From: Mesorhizobium sp. LSJC280B00
GTDB taxonomy: Bacteria > Pseudomonadota > Alphaproteobacteria > Rhizobiales > Rhizobiaceae
Reading direction: 5' to 3'
DNA length: 64,000 nucleotides
Assembly: GCF_000502835.1 (NCBI RefSeq)
Contig: NZ_AYVL01000009.1
Location: forward strand, 20,501 to 84,500
The translations under genes and the position numbers were made by a program. The number at the start of each line of letters is the position of its first letter. Position 1 is the first letter of the stretch. Under the pieces are notes generated by a model, which was not told the DNA's origin, did not search any database, and was given only the letters and a program-made list of their open reading frames with translations. Shown here in pieces: positions 59,020-64,000 of the stretch.

Positions 59020-59240
59020 GGTGTGTTGATATCCAGGTGATGCCGGCCTGCAAACGGCGGCTTCCTGCGCTTCCGGTGCTCACGAAACGTACGCTCCGCT
59101 CCGGTTCTCGGAAGCCCGCCAACTGTGTCTATTGGGCAACTCACCACACTTAATAACGCTTTAGCCATCTTTTTGCCTGAAAGTGTCTCATTCTTGCCGC
59201 AACCAGGGGCGGGCTGGCAGCAGAATTGAGGGGACACCTG
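59020..59240. other. Intergenic region with inverted repeats
   Basis: A 221-base gap. GCTTCC (59069-59074) pairs with GGAAGC (59110-59115) around a G/C-rich loop, and CGGCGGCTTCC-type segments recur. It may be a degenerate dispersed repeat. The promoter of the next gene probably lies at 59145-59175, the A/T-richest part. Confidence 0.4.
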
Positions 59241-60179
59241 TTGATCTCTACCCGATGGAAGACGCCGTTGCGGCTCGGCGTCGTTATCTCGCCGCTGTTT
59301 TTGGCCGCTTGCAGTCAGACCGCCTCGCACGGCATGTCCAGCCTGACCGATGCCATTACGCCGAGTTTCCTGAGCTCGCGCTCCTACAATTCCACGCCGA
59401 AGGAGAAGGAATGCCTGGAGCGGGCAATGTTCTTCGAGTCCAACCGCTCGAGCCGTGACGGCATGATTGCGGTCGGCACCGTGGTGATGAACCGGCTGCG
59501 GTCCGGCAAGCACGGCAGCACCATCTGCGAAGTGGTTGGCGAGCGCGGCCAGTTCGCGCCGGGCGTCATGACACGGCCGATGAATTCGAAGGCGATGCCC
59601 GACGTCGAGGAGGCCGCCGAGGCGGTGCTCAAGGGCGAGCGCAAAGCCAAGCTGAAGAACACCATGTATTTCCACACCGCCGGCCTGCGCTTCCCCTACA
59701 CGAACATGCACTACACCATGGTCGCCGGCGGCAATGCCTTTTATGAAAAGCGCGGCCGCAACTGGCAGCCGCTGCCGGACGAACCGGTGGTCGCCATGGC
59801 CCAGGCCAAGCCGCAAGCGCCTGCCGCTCAGGCCATACTTGTCGCCTCAGCGGAGCCGGCTCGCGAGGTCAAGCCGACATTCGCCAAGGCAACCTATGCG
59901 ACCGCCGCTGCATCGCTGCCGGCAAAGCAGACAAGGGTGACCGCCGGAATGGCGACCCCGGAGAAGGCGACGGCGGAGAAGCCGATGCTTGTGGCGCTGC
60001 AGGAACCAATGCAGGAGCCGGATGCGGCCCGTTTTGGCGGAACCGTGAGCGAGCGGCCTGTCACCTCCTTCCAGGCTGCGCCGGCAGAGCCGACAATGTC
60101 GTTCGAGGCGACGCCCGAGAACACTGACGCCATCGGCGCGATGATCGCCGGCCAGACCCGGCCACTGGAAGAAAACTGA
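59241..60179 (+). CDS. SleB-like cell wall hydrolase, predicted lipoprotein
   Basis: A 312-residue protein. The signal ends in the lipobox LAAC (LGVVISPLFLAACSQ). Residues 55-180 form a Hydrolase_2/SleB domain (KECLERAMFFESNRSSRDGM with the catalytic Glu region, NRLRSGKHGSTICEVV, FHTAGLRFPY). It should cleave peptidoglycan. The last 130 residues are low-complexity Ala/Glu/Pro/Thr. TTG 59241 has GAGGGG six bases before it. Confidence 0.82.
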   Translation: MISTRWKTPLRLGVVISPLFLAACSQTASHGMSSLTDAITPSFLSSRSYNSTPKEKECLERAMFFESNRSSRDGMIAVGTVVMNRLRSGKHGSTICEVVGERGQFAPGVMTRPMNSKAMPDVEEAAEAVLKGERKAKLKNTMYFHTAGLRFPYTNMHYTMVAGGNAFYEKRGRNWQPLPDEPVVAMAQAKPQAPAAQAILVASAEPAREVKPTFAKATYATAAASLPAKQTRVTAGMATPEKATAEKPMLVALQEPMQEPDAARFGGTVSERPVTSFQAAPAEPTMSFEATPENTDAIGAMIAGQTRPLEEN

Positions 60180-60207
60180 GGACGGCAGCACTGGCCGCGA
60201 CGTCGGC

Positions 60208-60238
60208 CTTCCCTTCTCCCACAAGGGGAGAAGGGAAG
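60208..60238. repeat. 13-bp perfect hairpin repeat
   Basis: CTTCCCTTCTCCC (60208-60220) pairs with GGGAGAAGGGAAG (60226-60238), 5-base loop. It resembles small palindromic units common between rhizobial genes and may act as a bidirectional mRNA end between the hydrolase and recR. Confidence 0.65.
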
Positions 60239-60298
60239 AGCGGAGCCCCTGGCCGCTCAACTGTTCCAAAGCGTGCGGAAAAATCCTAAACCGGTGCG

Positions 60299-60904
60299 AT
60301 GTCGAAGCGAATCGCCGGTCCCGAGATCGAACGCCTGATCCAGCTGCTGGCCAAGGTGCCGGGGCTCGGTCCGCGTTCGGCACGCCGCGCCGCGCTCCAC
60401 CTCATCAAGAAGAAGGAACAGCTGCTGGCGCCGCTCGCCGCCGCCATGGGCGAGGCGGTCGACAAGGTGCGCATCTGCTCGACCTGCGGCAATGTCGATA
60501 CCTCAGATCCATGCATGATCTGCACCGACCCCCGCCGCGACCCCACTACGCTCATCGTCGTCGAGGACGTGGCCGACCTTTGGGCGCTGGAGCGGGCGAC
60601 AGCCATGAACGTGCGCTACCATGTGCTCGGCGGTACGCTGTCGCCGCTCGACGGCATTGGTCCTGATGAGCTAAACATCCGTTCGCTGGTCGATCGCGTC
60701 GCCGGCGGCGAAGTCAAGGAAGTGATCCTCGCCGTCAACGCCACGGTCGAGGGCCAGACCACCGCGCACTACCTCACCGACCAGCTTTCCGGCTTCGACA
60801 TCAAGGTGACGCGCCTGGCGCACGGTGTTCCGGTCGGCGGCGAACTCGATTATCTCGACGAAGGCACGCTGGCCGCCGCACTGAAGTCGCGGACAGTGTT
60901 TTGA
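60299..60904 (+). CDS. recR: Recombination protein RecR
   Basis: A 201-residue DNA repair protein. The helix-hairpin-helix is [17 protein letters not shown], the zinc finger is [16 protein letters not shown] and the Toprim domain has [12 protein letters not shown] and [16 protein letters not shown]. It ends [19 protein letters not shown]. It acts with RecF and RecO to load RecA at gaps. Confidence 0.96.
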   Translation: MSKRIAGPEIERLIQLLAKVPGLGPRSARRAALHLIKKKEQLLAPLAAAMGEAVDKVRICSTCGNVDTSDPCMICTDPRRDPTTLIVVEDVADLWALERATAMNVRYHVLGGTLSPLDGIGPDELNIRSLVDRVAGGEVKEVILAVNATVEGQTTAHYLTDQLSGFDIKVTRLAHGVPVGGELDYLDEGTLAAALKSRTVF

Positions 60905-60948
60905 GGCGAGTTGCGGGGAGAGTGCTTCCGAGATGATTGCGTTCCGTC

Positions 60949-61109
60949 GCGCCCCCCTCTGTCCTGCCGGACATCTCCCCCTCCAGGGGGGAGATCGGCA
61001 GCCTCGACATGCCCGCCAAACTTGCGACGTTGAAGATTGGCGAACACAGACGCGACAGCCAATCTCCCCCCTGGAGGGGGAGATGTCCGGCAGGACAGAG
61101 GGGGGCGCG
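60949..61109. repeat. MITE-like palindromic element, copy 3
   Basis: About 160 bp with the same ends as copies 1 and 2 (CCCCTCTGTCCTGCCGGACA and complement), inner C/G stems and the core CGTTGAAGATTGGCGAACAC. Its right arm contains GGAGGGGGAGATG, which supplies the apparent ribosome site and start codon of the next gene. Confidence 0.87.
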
Positions 61110-62360
61110 ACAGGACGCCGAGCTCGCACACTAGCCTGCCTCTCGTTTCTAGCAGCCCTACTTGGGTTGATCCTCGCCACCCCGGTCTCCGCGGCAAAGA
61201 TCGACGACCAGTTCCGCGCCTGGCTTGGCAACGACCTCTGGCCCGAAGCCAATGCCAAAGGCATCTCCAGGAAAACCTTCGATGCCGCCTTCGAAGGCGT
61301 CAAGCCGAACCTGAAGCTGCCCGACCTGGTGAAGCCGGGCGAGAAGGCGACGACGCCGCAGAAGCAGCATCAGGCCGAGTTCGGTTCGCCGGGCGCCTAT
61401 TTCGCTGAAAAGATAGTCCGAGCGGTGACCGCCGGCGGCCGCACCCGCGAGGCGACCAATGCTAGGACTCTTGCCGCGATCGAGAAACGCTACGGCGTGC
61501 CTGGCGAAGTGCTGCTGGCGATCTGGGGCCGCGAGAGCGGCTTCGGCGCGGCGAAGATGCCTTATGACGCCTTCGAGGTGCTGGGCACCAAGGCGTTCAT
61601 GTCGACCAAGAAGGAATTCTTCCGCACCGAGCTCTTGGCTGCGCTCGAGATCGTCGAGCGCGGGCTTGCCCCGGTCGGCGCGATGAAATCGTCTTCGGCA
61701 GGCGCGCTTGGCCAGCCGCAGTTCATGCCGACATCGTTCCTCAAGCATGCCGTCGATTTCGACGGCGACGGCCGCACCGACATCTGGAATTCGACGCCCG
61801 ATATACTGGCATCGATCGCCAATTATCTCGTCCATTATGGCTGGGTCAGGGGCCGCGGCTGGGGCTTCGAGGTGACTGTGCCGGACAGCGTCTCGTGCTC
61901 GCTCGAAGGTCCGGACCAGGGCAAGAAGATTTCCCAATGGGCTGATATGGGCATCAGGCGTGTGTCGGGTAAACCGTTCCCGGCGAGCGAACTGAAAGCC
62001 GAGGGCTTTCTTTTGATGCCGGCCGGGCGTAGCGGCCCGGCCTTCATCGTCACCCCCAATTTCTATGTGCTGAAGCAGTATAACACCAGCGATCTCTATG
62101 CCCTGTTCATCGGCCATGGCGCCGATCGCATCGCCCATGGCGACAGCAATTTCTCGGGCAATTGGGGCGCGGTCGGCGGGCTCTACCGCTCCGACATCGC
62201 CGCCCTGCAGCGGGCGCTGGAAGCTAAGGGCTACGATGTCGGCAGCGCCGACGGCCTGCCTGGCTTCAAGACGCGCCGCTCGATCGGCAAATGGCAGGCC
62301 AGCAACGGCCGTTCCGCTACCTGCTTTCCCGACGCCGACCTGGTTACCGCGCTGAAATAG
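61083..62360 (+). CDS. Lytic murein transglycosylase (MltB/SLT-2 type) starting inside a repeat
   Basis: A 425-residue exported enzyme. A start within the repeat gives [20 protein letters not shown] leading into a signal peptide ending near VSAAK. The catalytic domain has LLAIWGRESGFGAAKM (catalytic Glu) and SSAGALGQPQFMPTSFL. A C-terminal peptidoglycan-binding domain (DIAALQRALEAKGYDVGSAD) follows. It cuts glycan strands to 1,6-anhydro products. No ATG lies between the repeat and the signal core; earlier in-frame starts at 60933 and beyond would add repeat-encoded residues and weaken the signal. Confidence 0.88.
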   Translation: MSGRTEGGATGRRARTLACLSFLAALLGLILATPVSAAKIDDQFRAWLGNDLWPEANAKGISRKTFDAAFEGVKPNLKLPDLVKPGEKATTPQKQHQAEFGSPGAYFAEKIVRAVTAGGRTREATNARTLAAIEKRYGVPGEVLLAIWGRESGFGAAKMPYDAFEVLGTKAFMSTKKEFFRTELLAALEIVERGLAPVGAMKSSSAGALGQPQFMPTSFLKHAVDFDGDGRTDIWNSTPDILASIANYLVHYGWVRGRGWGFEVTVPDSVSCSLEGPDQGKKISQWADMGIRRVSGKPFPASELKAEGFLLMPAGRSGPAFIVTPNFYVLKQYNTSDLYALFIGHGADRIAHGDSNFSGNWGAVGGLYRSDIAALQRALEAKGYDVGSADGLPGFKTRRSIGKWQASNGRSATCFPDADLVTALK

Positions 62361-62561
62361 CCGGATTTTCGCACCGCCGGTCTGGCCCAATCGACCGTTC
62401 TGCAAATGCTCGTTGCCGCGCTCGAAACCGCCGGATATGGTGAACCGGAACCGCACAAAAAATTGCCAAGACAACGGTCCGGGGATCACCGTTCGACGCG
62501 GCAAGAAATGCCACAACCCTGAGCCGGGAACTCAGGTCAACAAAAACAGGGAACAGTTAAA

Positions 62562-64000
62562 ATGATGATGGAAAAGTTTGCTCTACGCTCCCGCTTCTTG
62601 CTCGCGGGCGCGGCCATGTCCGCGCTGCTTCTGGCCGGTGCGCCTGCCTTCGCGGTCACGCCCGCCGACACGCTGGTCGAGGGTTTCGCCATCGACGACA
62701 TCATCACCATGGATCCGGGCGAAGCATTCGAATTGTCGACCGCAGAGGTCACCGGCAACACCTATGATCTTCTGGTACGCCTCGACCTCAGCGACACATC
62801 CAAGGTCAAAGGCGATCTCGCCGAAAGCTGGAGCGTCTCCGACGACGGCCTGACCTACACGTTCAAGCTCAAGCCCGGCCTCAAATTCGCCTCCGGCAAT
62901 CCGATCACAGCGGCGGACGTCGCCTATTCGTTCGAGCGCGCCATCAAGCTCGACAAGAGCCCGGCCTTTATTATCGGCCAGTTCGGTATCGATGGCGGCA
63001 ACATCACCGAGAAGGCCAAGGCCGTTGATGACACGACGTTCCAGTTCACCGTCGACAAGGCCTATGCGCCGAGCTTCGTGCTGAACTGCCTGTCGGCGAC
63101 GGTCGCCTCGGTCGTCGACGCCAAGCTGGTCAAGGAGCATGTCGCCGCGGTCACGCCGAGCGCTGACTACAAATGGGACAATGATTTCGGCAATGCCTGG
63201 CTGAAGACCGGCTATGCCGGCTCCGGTGCCTTCAAGCTGCGCGAATGGCGCGCCAACGAGGCCGTCGTGCTGGAGCGCAACGACAATTACTACGGCGACA
63301 AGGCCAAGCTTGCCCGCGTCATCTATCGCAACATGAAGGAAAGTTCGGGCCAGCGCCTGGCACTGGAGGCCGGCGACATCGACGTCGCCCGCAATCTCGA
63401 GCCGAACGACCTTGATGCCATTGCCAAGAATGCCGACCTCACCACCACCAGCGCGCCGAAGGGCACGGTCTATTACATCAGCCTCAACCAGAAGAACCCG
63501 AACCTCGCCAAGCCCGAGGTTCGCCAGGCTTTCAAATATCTGGTCGACTACGACGCCTTGAGCTCGACCATCCTCAAGGGCATCGGCGAGATCCATCAGA
63601 CCTTCCTGCCGAAAGGCGTGCTTGGCGAGCTGGACGAGAATCCGTTCAAGCTCGACGTCGCAAAGGCCAAGGAGCTGCTCGCCAAGGCCGGCCTCGCCGA
63701 CGGCTTCAGCGTCACCATGGACGTGCGCACCGGCCAGCCGACGACGGGCATGGCGGAATCGATCCAGCAGACGCTGGGACAGGCCGGCATCAAGCTGGAG
63801 ATCATCCCCGGCGACGGCAAGCAGACGCTGACCAAATACCGCGCCCGCAACCACGACATCTATATCGGCCAGTGGGGCCAGGATTATTTCGATCCGAACT
63901 CCAACGCCCAGACCTTCGCCAGCAACCCCGACAATTCGGATGAAGGCAAGACCAAGACGCTGGCCTGGCGCAACGCCTGGGATATTCCGGAATTGACCAA
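62562..64000 (+). CDS. Family-5 ABC transporter substrate-binding protein, 3' end cut by window
   Basis: The frame is open from ATG 62562 to the window edge (about 479 residues). The signal peptide contains SALLLAGAPAFA with cleavage near residue 31. The mature part shows DTLVEGFAIDDIITMDPGEA, LAESWSVSDDGLTYTFKLKP and SGNPITAADVAYSFERA, typical of peptide/nickel-type binding proteins. Three successive ATGs (62562, 62565, 62568) are possible; GGGAAC is a weak ribosome site. Transporter genes presumably follow outside the window. Confidence 0.9.
   Translation, partial: MMMEKFALRSRFLLAGAAMSALLLAGAPAFAVTPADTLVEGFAIDDIITMDPGEAFELSTAEVTGNTYDLLVRLDLSDTSKVKGDLAESWSVSDDGLTYTFKLKPGLKFASGNPITAADVAYSFERAIKLDKSPAFIIGQFGIDGGNITEKAKAVDDTTFQFTVDKAYAPSFVLNCLSATVASVVDAKLVKEHVAAVTPSADYKWDNDFGNAWLKTGYAGSGAFKLREWRANEAVVLERNDNYYGDKAKLARVIYRNMKESSGQRLALEAGDIDVARNLEPNDLDAIAKNADLTTTSAPKGTVYYISLNQKNPNLAKPEVRQAFKYLVDYDALSSTILKGIGEIHQTFLPKGVLGELDENPFKLDVAKAKELLAKAGLADGFSVTMDVRTGQPTTGMAESIQQTLGQAGIKLEIIPGDGKQTLTKYRARNHDIYIGQWGQDYFDPNSNAQTFASNPDNSDEGKTKTLAWRNAWDIPELT

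Overview
The window is high-GC DNA packed with genes. It looks like the chromosome of a Rhizobiales bacterium close to Mesorhizobium. Grounds: the gene orders pheA-kdsB-cycM and ffs-dnaX-ybaB-recR; a Yej transporter with two tandem binding proteins; rhizobial-type intergenic palindromic repeats; and many solute-uptake systems. Both ends cut through genes: pgi on the left, a family-5 binding-protein gene on the right. No phage, CRISPR array or insertion sequence was seen.

Layout. 1-4.8 kb holds pgi, a HAD phosphatase, a protein methyltransferase and an acyl-CoA ligase with a histone-H1-like tail. 5.2-10.5 kb is a complete dpp dipeptide transporter operon. 10.5-12.4 kb has a LysR regulator divergent from a quinone oxidoreductase. 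12.4-36.2 kb is a large accessory catabolic region. 36.2-44.7 kb is mostly housekeeping: tRNA-Thr, an ATP-dependent DNA ligase with its partner exonuclease, a TPR methyltransferase, pheA, kdsB and cycM. 44.9-53.5 kb is a yejA1-yejA2-yejB-yejE-yejF operon with a PIN-type toxin-antitoxin pair lodged between yejE and yejF. 53.6-62.4 kb has ghrA, nudC, a HIT protein, SRP RNA, dnaX, ybaB, a SleB-type hydrolase, recR and a lytic transglycosylase.

The most interesting part is 15.4-36.2 kb. It encodes an isatin-hydrolase-like cyclase, a two-subunit indolepyruvate-type 2-oxoacid:ferredoxin oxidoreductase, two paralogous FAD oxidoreductases, a fused 2-aminobenzoyl-CoA monooxygenase/reductase-type enzyme, beta-oxidation-type enzymes, RidA, two MarR regulators and two transporters. 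No aryl-CoA ligase is present. I infer a route from isatin to isatinate (2-aminophenylglyoxylate), then directly to 2-aminobenzoyl-CoA by oxidative decarboxylation, then dearomatisation, which would bypass free anthranilate. Three promoters of this region share a palindrome built around AAGCTT, a candidate operator for one of the MarR proteins.

A second theme is a MITE-like element of about 160 bp, present three times (17.1, 39.6 and 61.0 kb). Its outward-facing arms each carry a Shine-Dalgarno-plus-ATG module. Each copy lies just upstream of a gene start, and the lytic transglycosylase appears to take its start codon from the element.
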